Both the position numbers and the translations under genes were made by a program. Source: Streptomyces sp. NBC_00582 (GTDB taxonomy: Bacteria; Actinomycetota; Actinomycetes; Streptomycetales; Streptomycetaceae). Taken from it: 64,000 nucleotides of DNA. The stretch lies in assembly GCF_036345155.1 (NCBI RefSeq), contig NZ_CP107772.1, forward strand, positions 2,604,001 to 2,668,000, read 5' to 3'. Below the pieces are notes generated by a model, which was given only the letters and a program-made list of their open reading frames with translations, made no database searches and was not told the origin of the DNA. Of this stretch, positions 53,435 to 63,580 are shown piece after piece (position 1 is the first letter of the stretch; every line of letters starts with the position of its first letter).

Positions 53435-53750
53435 AACCGGTGTCGTCGACGATGAGCACCGCCTCGCGGTCACCGAGGTTGTCGACCACGTAGCGGCGCA
53501 CATCGCCGAGGACCTCGTCGGCGTCCCACTCGATCCGGTTCAGCATCCGCTGGATACGGTCCGGCCCGCCATGGGCCGCCTCCTCGGCCAGCGTCCAGCC
53601 GTTCTTACGCTCCAGCGGAGCGATCAGCCCCCGCATATAGGCCAGCGCCGACTCCCGCGGCTCCGACCGGCTGAACCGATGCACGAACCGCCCATGCACC
53701 GCATCCAGTTCACTCGCCCACACACGCACATCAACAAGGTCCCCACCCAT
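53435..53750 (-). CDS. IS701 transposase, exon 1 (N-terminal third)
   Basis: From ATG 53750 (MGGDLVDVRVWASELDAVHG); GTGs at 53756 and 53753 are alternatives. Contains ENGWTLAEEAAHGGPD-type sequence (KNGWTLAEEAAH) and DREAVLIVDDTG, which holds the first catalytic Asp and stops at the intron. Reading on without splicing gives a short dead-end tail. Confidence 0.85.
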
Positions 53751-53803
53751 AACCACACCAACGACGAACCTGGCCAGCAGTCACGACAGGCACCGTTGCA
53801 GTA

Positions 53804-53807
53804 CTAG
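53804..53807. repeat. Target-site duplication (right) of the IS701 element
   Basis: CTAG, matching 50084-50087. Confidence 0.7.
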
Positions 53808-53820
53808 GTTCTAAAAGATC

Positions 53821-53914
53821 CCGAGTCGGCTGCAGATCCTGGACTCCTTCCCCCATGACCGTGTCCGGGAAGGTGCGGAAGGTGGAGTTGCGGCAGAAGT
53901 ACGCGGCGGACTGA
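53821..53914 (+). pseudogene. 3' fragment of an acyl-CoA synthetase gene
   Basis: SGKVRKVELRQKYAAD and stop, preceded after a one-base shift by LDSFP. This is the usual C-terminal lysine loop of AMP-forming acyl-CoA ligases. Only about 30 codons remain, directly next to the IS701 end. The DNA from 53915 to 54284 shows no gene I can support; it should hold the promoter of the repeat protein. Confidence 0.55.
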
Positions 53915-54284
53915 GCATCGGCAGGCATGCTCAGACGGCGGCCGGGCCGGGTACCAACCGGCCTTCGGTAGATCCTAGACCGGCGCATTCTCTTCACTGT
54001 GCGCGACCGCCCGGCGCTCGGTGATGGTTGCGCGCCGGTGTCGTAGGTGGTTTCGCGCCGCTTGCGCGGCTTGTGCGCTCGGCTGTTCGGGGGATTCGGC
54101 GTCATGGTTCTGGCGTGGTGGAGCCGGTCGGGCGCGTACTGATGGCACCGACCGGGGCCGCCCATCTTCCAGTCGGGAACGACGATTCGTGATGCCCGGC
54201 ATCCGTCATCGTCGGCCGCGGCCCCCGGTAGAGGGGGCGTGGTGCAGCTTCCGACCACCCTGGACCCCCATTGGAGGGCCATCC

Positions 54285-57200
54285 ATGGCTGCCACAGTAA
54301 CTCTAGTCTCCTCCTCCCCAGATCCTTCGGTCGTCGGTCAGCCGGTGACCCTGACCGCGACCGTCATCCCGATCGGGGCGGGATCTCCGACGGGAACGGT
54401 CACCTTCGTCGTGAGCGGCGGGCCGACCGTGACGGCGCCCGTCGTGGGCGGTACCGCAACGGCGACGGTCAACAACCTATCCGTCGGAAACCACACGGTC
54501 ACCGCCACCTACAGCGGTGACACCCACTTCACCTCATCGACGGGCTCCACGGTCCAGGTGGTCATCCAGGCGTCCACCACGACGACGGTGACCTCATCGC
54601 CGGATCCGTCGACCTTCGGGCAGACGGTGAATATCACCGCGACGGTGGCGCCGGTCGCGCCGGGCGCGGGCACGCCGACAGGCACTGTCACGTTCTACAT
54701 CACCGGAGGGCCGACACTGACGGCACCGCTGGTGGGGGGAACAGCGACCGTCAGCACGAACACCCTGAGCGTCGGCTCACACACCATCACCGCGGTCTAC
54801 GGCGGGAGTGCCAACTACTTGGCCTCGTCGGGCACGGACACGCACACGGTGCAGGGCCTGGGAAGCACCACGACGACGGTGACTTCGTCGCCGGATCCGT
54901 CGGTCGTGGGTCAGCCGGTGACGTTCACCGCGACGGTGGCGCCGGTCGCACCGGGCGCGGGCACGCCCACCGGAACGGTCACCTTCAACTTCGGGGACGG
55001 GTCGCCGCCGGTGACGGTGGCACTGTCCGGTGGCACAGCGACGACAACGCACGTCTACACCTCCACGACGGGCAGTCCGTTCACGGTGACGGCCACCTAC
55101 AGCGGGAACGTCAATTTCGCCGGCTCTACGGGGACGGACACGCAGACGGTGACTCAGGCGGCGACGAGTACGCCGGTGGTGTCTTCGCCGGATCCGTCGG
55201 TAGTGGGGCAGTCGGTGACGTTCACGGCGACGGTGGTCCCGGTGGCTCCGGGGGCCGGGTCTCCGTCGGGCACGGTCACCTTCAACTTCGGTGACGGATC
55301 GCCGACGCAGAGCGGAACGCTGGTGGGTGGCACGGCGACGGTGACGCACGCCTACACCTCCACGACGGGCAGCCCATTCACGGTGACGGCCACCTACAGC
55401 GGGAACGCCAACTTCGCCGGCTCTACAGGGACGGACACGCAGACGGTGAACCAGGCGGCGACGACCACGACGGTCTCGTCCTCGCCCGATCCGTCGGTAG
55501 TGGGCCAGCCGGTGACCATCACCGCGACGGTGGCGCCGATGGCACCCGGTGCGGGCACTCCCACGGGCACGGTCACCTTCAACTTCGGTGACGGCAGCCC
55601 GTCCCAGGTGGCGAACCTGGTGGGTGGCACGGCGACGGTGACGCACGCGTACACCTCCACGACGGGCAGTCCGTTCACGGTGACGGCCACCTACGGTGGG
55701 AACGTCAATTTCGCCGGCTCTTCGGGGACGGACACGCAGACGGTGAACCAGGCGGCGACGACCACGACGGTCTCGTCCTCGCCCGATCCGTCGGTGGTGG
55801 GCCAGCCGGTGACCATCACCGCGACGGTGGCGCCGATGGCACCGGGCGCGGGCACTCCCACGGGCCTGGCCACCGTCAGCTTCGGTGACGGCAGCCCATC
55901 CCAGGTCGTGAACGTGGTGGGCGGCACGGCGACGGTCACGCACACCTACACCAGCACCACGGGCAGCCCGTACACCATCACCGCCTCCTACAGCGGTAAC
56001 AGCAATTTCCTCCCCTCGTTCGGCATCGACACGCAGACGGTGAACCAGGCGGCGACCAGTACGACGGTCTCGTCCTCGCCCGATCCGTCGGTGGTGGGGC
56101 AGCCGGTGACGTTCACCGCGACGGTGGCGCCGGTGGCACCGGGAGCCGGGTCTCCGTCGGGCACGGTCACCTTCAACTTCGGTGACGGATCGCCGACGCA
56201 GAGCGGAACGCTGGTGGGTGGCACCGCGACAGTCACTCACGCGTACACGACCACGACGGGCAGCCCGTTCGCTGTCACTGCCACCTACAGCGGGAACGCC
56301 AACTTCGCCGGCTCTACAGGTTCGGACACGCAGACGGTGAACCAGGCGGTGACGACCACGACGGTCTCGTCCTCGCCGGATCCGTCGGTGGTGGGGCAGT
56401 CGGTGACGTTCACCGCGACGGTGTTGCCGGTGGCTCCGGGGGCCGGGTCTCCGTCGGGCACGGTCACCTTCAACTTCGGTGACGGATCGCCGACGCAGAG
56501 CGGAACGCTGGTGGGTGGCACGGCGACGGTGACGCACGCCTACACCTCCACGACGGGCAGCCCATTCACGGTGACGGCCACCTACAGCGGGAACGCCAAC
56601 TTCGCCGGCTCTACAGGTTCGGACACGCAGACGGTGAACCAGGCGGTGACGACCACGACGGTCTCGTCCTCGCCGGATCCGTCGGTGGTGGGGCAGTCGG
56701 TGACGTTCACCGCGACGGTGTTGCCGGTGGCTCCGGGGGCCGGGTCTCCGTCGGGCACGGTCACCTTCAACTTCGGTGACGGATCGCCGACGCAGAGCGG
56801 AACGCTGGTGGGTGGCACGGCGACGGTGACGCACGCCTACACCTCCACGACGGGCAGCCCATTCACGGTGACGGCCACCTACAGCGGGAACGCCAACTTC
56901 GCCGGCTCTACAGGTTCGGACACGCAGACGGTGAACCAGGCGGCGACGACCACGACGGTCTCGTCCTCGCCCGATCCGTCGGTAGTGGGCCAGCCGGTGA
57001 CCATCACCGCGACGGTGGCGCCGATGGCACCGGGCGCGGGCACTCCCACGGGCCTGGCCACCGTCAGCTTCGGTGACGGCAGCCCATCCCAGGTCGTGAA
57101 CGTGGTGGGCGGCACGGCGACGGTCACGCACACCTACACCAGCACCACGGGCAGCCCGTTCACGGTGACGGCCACCTACAGTGGGGACGCCAACTTCGCC

Positions 57201-60200
57201 GGCTCTTCGGGTTCGGACACGCAGACGGTGAGCCAGGCGGCGACGAGTACGTCGGTGGTGTCTTCGCCGGATCCGTCGGTGGTGGGGCAGTCGGTGACGT
57301 TCACCGCCACCGTCGCCCCCGTGGCACCGGGGGCCGGGGCTCCGTCGGGCACGGTCACCTTCGACTTCGGGGACGGCAGTCCGGTCCAGACGGTGGCGTT
57401 GGTGGGTGGCACAGCGACGGTCACCCACGCGTACACCAGCACCACGGGCAGCCCGTTCGCTGTCACTGCCACCTACAGCGGGAACGCCAACTTCGCCGGC
57501 TCTTCGGGTTCGGACACGCAGACGGTGACTCAGGCGGCGACGAGTACGTCGGTGGTGTCTTCGCCGGATCCGTCGGTGGTGGGGCAGTCGGTGACGTTCA
57601 CCGCGACGGTGTTGCCGGTGGCTCCGGGGGCCGGGTCTCCGTCGGGTACGGTCACCTTCAACTTCGGTGACGGATCGCCGACGCAGAGCGGAACGCTGGT
57701 GGGTGGCACGGCGACGGTCACGCACGCGTACACGACCACGACGGGCAGCCCGTTCGCTGTCACTGCCACCTACAGTGGGGACGCCAACTTCGCCGGCTCT
57801 TCGGGTTCGGACACGCAGACGGTGAACCAGTCGGTGACCAGTACGACGGTCTCGTCCTCGCCGGATCCGTCGGTGGTGGGCCAGCCGGTGACGTTCACCG
57901 CCACCGTCGCCCCCGTGGCACCGGGGGCCGGGGCTCCGTCGGGCACGGTCACCTTCGACTTCGGGGACGGCAGTCCGGTCCAGACGGTGGCGTTGGTGGG
58001 TGGCACAGCGACGGTCACCCACGCGTACACGACCACGACGGGCAGCCCGTTCGCTGTCACTGCCACCTACAGTGGGGACGCCAACTTCGCCGGCTCTTCG
58101 GGTTCGGACACGCAGACGGTGAACCAGTCGGTGACCAGTACGACGGTCTTGTCCTCGCCGGATCCGTCGGTGGTGGGCCAGCCGGTGACGTTCACCGCCA
58201 CCGTCGCCCCCGTGGCACCGGGGGCCGGGGCTCCGTCGGGCACGGTCACCTTCGACTTCGGGGACGGCAGTCCGGTCCAGACGGTGGCGTTGGTGGGTGG
58301 CACAGCGACGGTCACCCACGCGTACACCTCCACGACGGGCAGCCCGTTCACGGTGACGGCCACCTACGGTGGGGACGCCAATTTCGCCGGCTCTTCGGGG
58401 ACGGACACGCAGACGGTGAACCAGGCGGCGACGACCACGGCGGTGGTGTCTTCGCCGGATCCGTCGGTGGTGGGGCAGTCAGTGACGTTCACCGCGACGG
58501 TGGCGCCGGTGGCTCCGGGGGCCGGGTCTCCGTCGGGCACGGTCAACTTCAACTTCGGGGACGGCAGCCCGTCCCAGGTGGCGAACCTGGTGGGTGGCAC
58601 GGCGACGGTGACGCACGCCTACACGACCACGACGGGCAGCCCGTTCGCTGTCACTGCCACCTACAGTGGGGACGCCAACTTCGCCGGCTCTTCGGGGACG
58701 GACACGCAGACGGTGACTCAGGCGGCGACGAGTACGTCGGTGGTGTCTTCGCCGGATCCGTCGGTGGTGGGGCAGCCGGTGACGTTCACCGCCACCGTCG
58801 CCCCCGTGGCACCGGGGGCCGGGGCTCCGTCGGGCACGGTCACCTTCGACTTCGGGGACGGCAGTCCGGTCCAGACGGTGGCGTTGGTGGGTGGCACAGC
58901 GACGGACACCCACGCGTACACGACCACGACGGGCAGTCCGTTCACGGTGACGGCCACCTACGGTGGAGACGCCAACTTCGCCGGCTCTTCGGGGACGGAC
59001 ACGCAGACGGTGACTCAGGCGGCGACGAGTACGTCGGTGGTGTCTTCGCCGGATCCGTCGGTGGTGGGGCAGCCGGTGACGTTCACCGCCACCGTCGCCC
59101 CCGTGGCACCGGGAGCCGGGTCTCCGTCGGGCACGGTCACCTTCAACTTCGGTGACGGATCGCCGACGCAGAGCGGAACGCTGGTGGGTGGCACGGCGAC
59201 GGTCACTCACGCGTACACGACCACGACGGGCAGCCCGTTCGCTGTCACTGCCACCTACAGCGGGGACGCCAACTTCGCCGGCTCCTCGGGTGCGGACACG
59301 CAGATGGTGAATCCGGCAGCGACGACCACGGCTCTGGCCGATACGCCGGATCCGTCAGTCGTCGGTCAGCCGGTGACGTTCACGGCGACGGTGACGCCGA
59401 CCGCACCGGGTGCGGGAACGCCGTCAGGATCGGTGGTCTTCGACTTCGGTGACGGGAACGTCTCGGCTCCGGTGGCCGTGAGCGGTGGTGTCGCCACCAC
59501 CACGCACGCCTACACGACGACCACGGGCTCTCCGTTCACCGTCACCGTTACATACGGTGGTGACGGCAACTTCACCGGGTCCGTGGCTGCGGGCAGCCAC
59601 ACCGTCAACGCGGCGGCGACCACCACCAGCGTCTTCGACGACCTGCCCGACCCCTCCGTGGCGGGTCAGCCGGTGACCTTCGTCGCCCACGTCACTCCGG
59701 TGGCGCCTGGAGCCGGGTCTCCGTCGGGGTCGGTGGTCTTCGACTTCGGTGACGGGAACGTCTCCGCTCCGGTGGCCGTGAGCGGTGGTGTCGCCACCAC
59801 CACGCACGCCTACACGACGACCACGGGCTCTCCGTTCACCGTCACCGTTACATACGGTGGTGACGGCAACTTCACCGGGTCCACGGGCGCGGGCGGCCAC
59901 ACCGTGAACCCCGCGGCAACGAGCGTCGCTCTGACGGATGCGCCGGACCCGTCAGTAGTCGCTGAGTCGGTGACCTTCACGGCGACGGTCACGCCGGTGT
60001 CTCCGGGGGCCGGGACTCCGTCGGGGTCGGTAGTCTTCGACTTCGGTGACGGCAGCCCAGTCCAGACAGTGGCCGTGAGCGGTGGTGTCGCCACCACCAC
60101 GCACGCCTACACGACGACCTCGGGGTCGCCGTTCACGGTCACTGCCACCTACAGCGGTGACGGCAACTTCACCGGGGACGCCGCGACGGACACCCACCAG

Positions 60201-60209
60201 GTTGTCTAG
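54285..60209 (+). CDS. Giant Ig/PKD-like tandem-repeat protein (20 repeats)
   Basis: 1974 residues from ATG 54285 with GGAGGG at 54273-54278. It consists of 20 repeats of about 98 residues, each starting [20 protein letters not shown]. Repeats 1-2 are Ig-like (bacterial Ig-like Big_3 type: GTVTF...[25 protein letters not shown]). Repeats 3-20 have a PKD-like FNFGDGSP and [20 protein letters not shown]. Repeats 18-20 are the most divergent. No signal peptide, lipobox, membrane span or LPxTG is present; the protein starts and ends in repeat sequence. Likely an elongated structural or adhesion filament, but how or whether it leaves the cell is not visible. Confidence 0.85.
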   Translation: MAATVTLVSSSPDPSVVGQPVTLTATVIPIGAGSPTGTVTFVVSGGPTVTAPVVGGTATATVNNLSVGNHTVTATYSGDTHFTSSTGSTVQVVIQASTTTTVTSSPDPSTFGQTVNITATVAPVAPGAGTPTGTVTFYITGGPTLTAPLVGGTATVSTNTLSVGSHTITAVYGGSANYLASSGTDTHTVQGLGSTTTTVTSSPDPSVVGQPVTFTATVAPVAPGAGTPTGTVTFNFGDGSPPVTVALSGGTATTTHVYTSTTGSPFTVTATYSGNVNFAGSTGTDTQTVTQAATSTPVVSSPDPSVVGQSVTFTATVVPVAPGAGSPSGTVTFNFGDGSPTQSGTLVGGTATVTHAYTSTTGSPFTVTATYSGNANFAGSTGTDTQTVNQAATTTTVSSSPDPSVVGQPVTITATVAPMAPGAGTPTGTVTFNFGDGSPSQVANLVGGTATVTHAYTSTTGSPFTVTATYGGNVNFAGSSGTDTQTVNQAATTTTVSSSPDPSVVGQPVTITATVAPMAPGAGTPTGLATVSFGDGSPSQVVNVVGGTATVTHTYTSTTGSPYTITASYSGNSNFLPSFGIDTQTVNQAATSTTVSSSPDPSVVGQPVTFTATVAPVAPGAGSPSGTVTFNFGDGSPTQSGTLVGGTATVTHAYTTTTGSPFAVTATYSGNANFAGSTGSDTQTVNQAVTTTTVSSSPDPSVVGQSVTFTATVLPVAPGAGSPSGTVTFNFGDGSPTQSGTLVGGTATVTHAYTSTTGSPFTVTATYSGNANFAGSTGSDTQTVNQAVTTTTVSSSPDPSVVGQSVTFTATVLPVAPGAGSPSGTVTFNFGDGSPTQSGTLVGGTATVTHAYTSTTGSPFTVTATYSGNANFAGSTGSDTQTVNQAATTTTVSSSPDPSVVGQPVTITATVAPMAPGAGTPTGLATVSFGDGSPSQVVNVVGGTATVTHTYTSTTGSPFTVTATYSGDANFAGSSGSDTQTVSQAATSTSVVSSPDPSVVGQSVTFTATVAPVAPGAGAPSGTVTFDFGDGSPVQTVALVGGTATVTHAYTSTTGSPFAVTATYSGNANFAGSSGSDTQTVTQAATSTSVVSSPDPSVVGQSVTFTATVLPVAPGAGSPSGTVTFNFGDGSPTQSGTLVGGTATVTHAYTTTTGSPFAVTATYSGDANFAGSSGSDTQTVNQSVTSTTVSSSPDPSVVGQPVTFTATVAPVAPGAGAPSGTVTFDFGDGSPVQTVALVGGTATVTHAYTTTTGSPFAVTATYSGDANFAGSSGSDTQTVNQSVTSTTVLSSPDPSVVGQPVTFTATVAPVAPGAGAPSGTVTFDFGDGSPVQTVALVGGTATVTHAYTSTTGSPFTVTATYGGDANFAGSSGTDTQTVNQAATTTAVVSSPDPSVVGQSVTFTATVAPVAPGAGSPSGTVNFNFGDGSPSQVANLVGGTATVTHAYTTTTGSPFAVTATYSGDANFAGSSGTDTQTVTQAATSTSVVSSPDPSVVGQPVTFTATVAPVAPGAGAPSGTVTFDFGDGSPVQTVALVGGTATDTHAYTTTTGSPFTVTATYGGDANFAGSSGTDTQTVTQAATSTSVVSSPDPSVVGQPVTFTATVAPVAPGAGSPSGTVTFNFGDGSPTQSGTLVGGTATVTHAYTTTTGSPFAVTATYSGDANFAGSSGADTQMVNPAATTTALADTPDPSVVGQPVTFTATVTPTAPGAGTPSGSVVFDFGDGNVSAPVAVSGGVATTTHAYTTTTGSPFTVTVTYGGDGNFTGSVAAGSHTVNAAATTTSVFDDLPDPSVAGQPVTFVAHVTPVAPGAGSPSGSVVFDFGDGNVSAPVAVSGGVATTTHAYTTTTGSPFTVTVTYGGDGNFTGSTGAGGHTVNPAATSVALTDAPDPSVVAESVTFTATVTPVSPGAGTPSGSVVFDFGDGSPVQTVAVSGGVATTTHAYTTTSGSPFTVTATYSGDGNFTGDAATDTHQVV
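54300..60200 (+). repeat. Tandem 297-bp repeat array within the Ig/PKD gene
   Basis: About 20 units of 291-300 bp; units 3-17 are very similar. Units 8 and 9 (about 56344-56640 and 56641-56937) appear identical base for base, showing recent duplication or gene conversion. Such arrays are prone to copy-number change and assembly collapse. Confidence 0.85.
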
Positions 60210-60241
60210 CAGCAGTCACAGCAGCCGACTCGAGCTCGACG

Positions 60242-60282
60242 GGTGTGACGCCCGGCCGGGAAGACCGGCCGGGCGTCACACC
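60242..60282 (+). terminator. Terminator of the Ig/PKD gene
   Basis: Perfect 18-bp stem GGTGTGACGCCCGGCCGG/complement with a 5-nt loop (GAAGA), 33 bp after the stop codon. Confidence 0.9.
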
Positions 60283-60299
60283 CCAGGCCCGGGTGGCGG

Positions 60300-61080
60300 G
60301 CGGCAGGCGTGACAGAAGAAGCCCTCGGGCCGGTGAGCGGGATCTCTCGGATCTCGACTCGCGGCCAGGGGGCTTCGTCGTGCCGGGCCCGGGGCGACCG
60401 AGGGCGGCGTGTGCCCGTCTGACGACGGCACGGGTGCGGCGGCCCGCCGACGCGCAACCGGCAGAGGCCGGGGACGGGCTCCAGCGGTTTGGGCCGCATC
60501 GGCACGACATGCCCCGTCGTTGGGCAGTGCGTGCACGCTCGCGATGACAGGAAGCCCTTCGGGGCGCGAAGGTGACGTTGTCGGGTATTCCGGCGGTCCG
60601 GCAGCGGGCTGCGTCCTCGGTCCATGAACGCGGGACATACAGCTCCCGGTCTATCGCTGCGTGCCCGAGTGGAGTCGAGTAGGCAAGGTAGACGGCGACC
60701 TGGGAGTTCTCGATGCGCCCGGCAGTGCCGGTGTACTGGCGCTGCACCCCCACCGTGCCGTGCCTTTCTTCAGGTCGCCGGTTTCATCCACGACCAGCAC
60801 CGCATCCTCGTGGTGCAGGTGCTCGACGACGAAGCCGCGGAGGTCATCGCGTACCGCGTCGGCATCCCACTTGGCCCTAGACAGCAGGTGCTGCAGGCCG
60901 TATGGGTTCGCGTCCCCGCCATGCTCCGCAAGTGTCCAGCAGTTCTTGCGCGGCAGGTCCGACAACAACCCGAGCACGAACGCCCGTGCCCGGCGCCGGG
61001 GTTCCACCCGGACGAACCGTCACGCGATACGGCCCATCAGGACCTCAAACCTTCCTGCCAGCGGGCAGGATCTATGCTGT
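60300..61080 (-). pseudogene. IS701-family transposase, degenerate
   Basis: Minus strand: [55 protein letters not shown], then a shift, [40 protein letters not shown] and [20 protein letters not shown], after which the frame is lost. A TGA also breaks the N-terminus (GRIA-stop-RFVRVEP). The catalytic C-terminal half is missing. It belongs to a different IS701 subgroup from the element at 50088, but with it flanks the Ig/PKD gene in the same orientation. 61081-61354 holds no gene. Confidence 0.75.
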
Positions 61081-61321
61081 GACCTGCGGCCACCGCCTGA
61101 TCTTCTGTCTTCACACACCGATGATCACCGGTGGCCGCAACCGTTCCCGGACCATCCCCTCCCAGCAAGATCGGGATCTGGACCCGAGCATCAACTCTGG
61201 AGTTGAATCAGCTGATGGATATGTCCTCCCGAGAGATCCGCATGTCCCTCAGCGAGGTCGTCGCAGTACTGCAGGACCTGAACGAGTCGTCGTGAGCAAT
61301 TGTCAAGATCTGTGGATGGGG

Positions 61322-61348
61322 TTGTCCGCTGGGGTGCGCCGGTATGGT
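61322..61348 (+). promoter_or_regulatory. Probable folD promoter
   Basis: TTGTCC (61322-61327) and TATGGT (61343-61348), spaced 15 bp, would start transcription a few bases before the riboswitch. Confidence 0.4.
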
Positions 61349-61354
61349 GAGTGC

Positions 61355-61430
61355 GGGCCGTGACTGGCGCTGAGGTGGAGTACCACCGGGGAGCGGCCTG
61401 ACGTCTCGTCGATGCCGTGCGCCTGGGCAC
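61355..61430 (+). promoter_or_regulatory. ZTP riboswitch (pfl motif) of folD
   Basis: GGGCCGTGACTGGCGCTGAG, then GTGGAGTACCACCGGGGAGC and GGCC, followed after a short linker by the CCGTGCGCCTGGGCAC hairpin. These are the conserved P1 (GGCCG 61356-61360/CGGCC 61394-61398), P2 (GGTGG/CCACC) and pseudoknot hairpin P3 (GTGC/GCAC) of the pfl motif. It senses ZTP/ZMP, the signal of 10-formyl-tetrahydrofolate shortage, and activates the next gene, folD, which makes that cofactor. Confidence 0.92.
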
Positions 61431-61459
61431 CTCACCGTGGAGCTCAGGAGTGGCACGTG

Positions 61460-62317
61460 ATGGAGACGCAGCAGGCACGGCTGATGGACGGTACGGACCT
61501 CGCCCGCCGAATGACCGAGACCAGCGCGGCAGCAGCCGAGGACATCCGTCGGCGCACCGGGGTGTCCCCCTGTCTGGCGACTGTGCTGGTGGGAGAGGAC
61601 CCGGCCTCGGTCACCTATGTCCGGATGAAGCAGGCCAGGTGCGCGAAGGCCGGCATTCACTCGAGGCACGTGGCCCTGCCCGCCTCGGTGAGCACCAGCG
61701 GCCTGGTGGAGGCCGTCACCGCGCTGTCCGAGGATCCGCATGTGCACGGCATCCTGCTCCAGCACCCGGTGGGACCGCACATCGATGAGCGCGCGGCGTT
61801 CGAGGCGATCGCCCCAGACAAGGATGTCGACGGGGTCACCATGCACTCCTTCGCGGCGATGGGGTTCGGCCTGCCCGGCTTCGTCTCCTGCACGCCCGGA
61901 GGGATCATGCGCCTGCTGGACGAGTACGAGGTCGACCTCACGGGAAAGCACGCCGTCGTGGTGGGACGCAGCCCTATCCTCGGCAAGCCCGTCGGCATGC
62001 TCCTGCTCGGGCGGGACGCCACGGTGACCTACAGTCATTCCCGCACCGTTGACCTGCCCTCGATCGTGCGCGAGGCGGACGTCCTGGTCGCTGCGGTCGG
62101 CCAGCCGCGCTTCATCAACGGGGCGGACATCAAGCACGGAGCCGTGGTGATCGACGCGGGCTACAACCCAGGCAACGTCGGGGACGTTGACTTCGACACG
62201 GCCCGGCAGCGGGCGAGCCTGATCACTCCCGTGCCCGGCGGTGTCGGTCCCATGACCATCGCTGTCCTCCTTGCGCAGACCGTCGACGCGGCAGCACGTC
62301 AGCTCATCGGGTCCTGA
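61460..62317 (+). CDS. folD: Bifunctional methylenetetrahydrofolate dehydrogenase/cyclohydrolase
   Basis: 285 residues from ATG 61460 with CAGGAG 9 nt upstream. Converts 5,10-methylene-THF to 10-formyl-THF in the cytoplasm. Catalytic Y53-x-x-x-K57, QHPVG at 101-105 (a variant of QLPLP), PDKDVDGV at 119-126, the Rossmann motif GRSPILGKP at 169-177, and PGGVGPMT at 259-266. Length is normal. It stands behind a ZTP riboswitch. Streptomycetes usually keep a housekeeping folD elsewhere, so this may be a conditional second copy (inference). Confidence 0.93.
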   Translation: METQQARLMDGTDLARRMTETSAAAAEDIRRRTGVSPCLATVLVGEDPASVTYVRMKQARCAKAGIHSRHVALPASVSTSGLVEAVTALSEDPHVHGILLQHPVGPHIDERAAFEAIAPDKDVDGVTMHSFAAMGFGLPGFVSCTPGGIMRLLDEYEVDLTGKHAVVVGRSPILGKPVGMLLLGRDATVTYSHSRTVDLPSIVREADVLVAAVGQPRFINGADIKHGAVVIDAGYNPGNVGDVDFDTARQRASLITPVPGGVGPMTIAVLLAQTVDAAARQLIGS

Positions 62318-62349
62318 CCGAGGAGGAGCTGGCGGCCGGGGCCGGTCGG

Positions 62350-63580
62350 CCGCTCAGGCTGCCAGTTCCTCTCGCTCGACCAGGACACCGTTCTCGAACT
62401 TCGCTCCGGCCCGGACCAGGGGAACCAGGTGGGCACCGGTGATCGCGCGCCAGCGTGCCTGAGCGGACTCGACGAGCTTGAACACCATCGCCAGGGCCGC
62501 CGCGGGGCTGCCCGCACCGCGGGTGACCTTCGTCCGCAGCTTCACCGTGGAGAACGTCGACTCGATCGGGTTCGTCGTCCGCAGATGGACCCAGTGCTCC
62601 GCCGGGAAGTCGTAGAACGCGAGCAGTTAGTTCGTCCCTGTCGTCGGTGATCTTCGCGACCGCCTTCGGCCACTTGGTCCCGTAGGAGCGGGCGAAGGCC
62701 TCGATCACCCGCTCTGCGTGGGCCCTGTCCTCGGCGTTGTAGATCTCCTGCATCGCCTTCGTCGCGCCGGGCTGGGCCGACTTCGGCAGGCAGTTGATGA
62801 CATTACGAGACTTATGAACCCAGCACCTCTGCGGTCGAGCGGCGGGGAACACCTCGGCCAACGCCCGCCACAGGCCCATCGCGCCGTCGCCGCGACCAGC
62901 TCGGGGTCACGCATGCCCCGGCAACGGCAGTCTCGTAGCAGGTCCGCCCACGACTCGGTGGACTCGCGCAGCCCCTCGGCCAGCGCGATCAGCTCCTTCG
63001 TGCCGTCCAGGCGGACGCCGAGCAGGACCAGGACGCACGAATGGGCCTGCCCGAGCCGGACCTTCGGGTGAACCCCGTCGGCCCAGACATAGACGAAGTA
63101 GGCGGCGTGGTCGTCGCTCCATTGCTTGGTCAGCCGGGTCACGGTCGCCGGCGACAGGCCAGCCGTGCCGCCGAGGAACTGCTCCAGCGCGGGCACGAAG
63201 TCCCCGGATGACAGTCCGTGCAGGTAGAGGAGCGGAAGCACCTCGGAGATCTTCGGGGACTTACGGCACCACGGAGCCAGGATCTTCGAGGAGAACCGCT
63301 TCCGCTCGCCGGTGGCCTCGTCGACGCGGCGATCGTTCACCCGCGGGGCCCTCACCTCGACGGGCCCGGCGGCGGTGACCACGGTGCGTGGCCGGTGGTG
63401 GCCGTTACGAACCACCAGGCGGTGCCCGCGCTCGTCGGTCTCGGCAGTCAACTCGGCTATGTACTGGTTGACTTCCGCCTCCAGCGCGGCGGCGAGCATG
63501 CGCCGGGCGCCCTCACGCACGATTTCGTCGATCAAGGAGCCGGACTGGGTGGAACCCTCGTCAGTGACTACGCTGAGCAC
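62350..63580 (-). pseudogene. IS256-family (mutator) transposase, two frameshifts
   Basis: From a GTG at 63580: GSLIDEIVREGARRMLAAAL, VVRNGHHRPRTVVTAAGPVE, LSSGDFVPALEQFLG, VYVWADGVHPKVRLGQAHSC (first catalytic Asp), then a shift near 62885 into LWRALAEVFPAARPQRCWVH-KSRNV, and another near 62635 into FPAEHWVHLRTTNPIESTFS (catalytic Glu) and VREELAA end at about 62354. Apart from the shifts it is complete, so decay is recent or two sequencing errors exist. Confidence 0.85.

Larger units (their letters stand above)
50088..53803 (-). mobile_element. IS701-family element containing a group II intron
   Basis: Ends TACTCCAGCAG (50088) and, inverted, TACTGCAACGG (53803), flanked by CTAG duplications. 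Total 3716 bp; without the 2246-bp intron it is 1470 bp, a normal IS701 length. The insertion truncated the membrane protein gene at 49725, and the sequence beyond the right end does not continue that gene. Confidence 0.8.

Noticed and set aside
54777..58319. 1180-codon open frame on the minus strand
   Set aside because: It is an artefact of the 297-bp repeats: a unit length divisible by three keeps the opposite frame free of stops. The sequence is Arg/Gly/His-rich nonsense and repeats with the array.
54300..60200. CRISPR-like regular repeats
   Set aside because: Units are about 297 bp, in frame and translated into one domain type; no short repeats with unique spacers.
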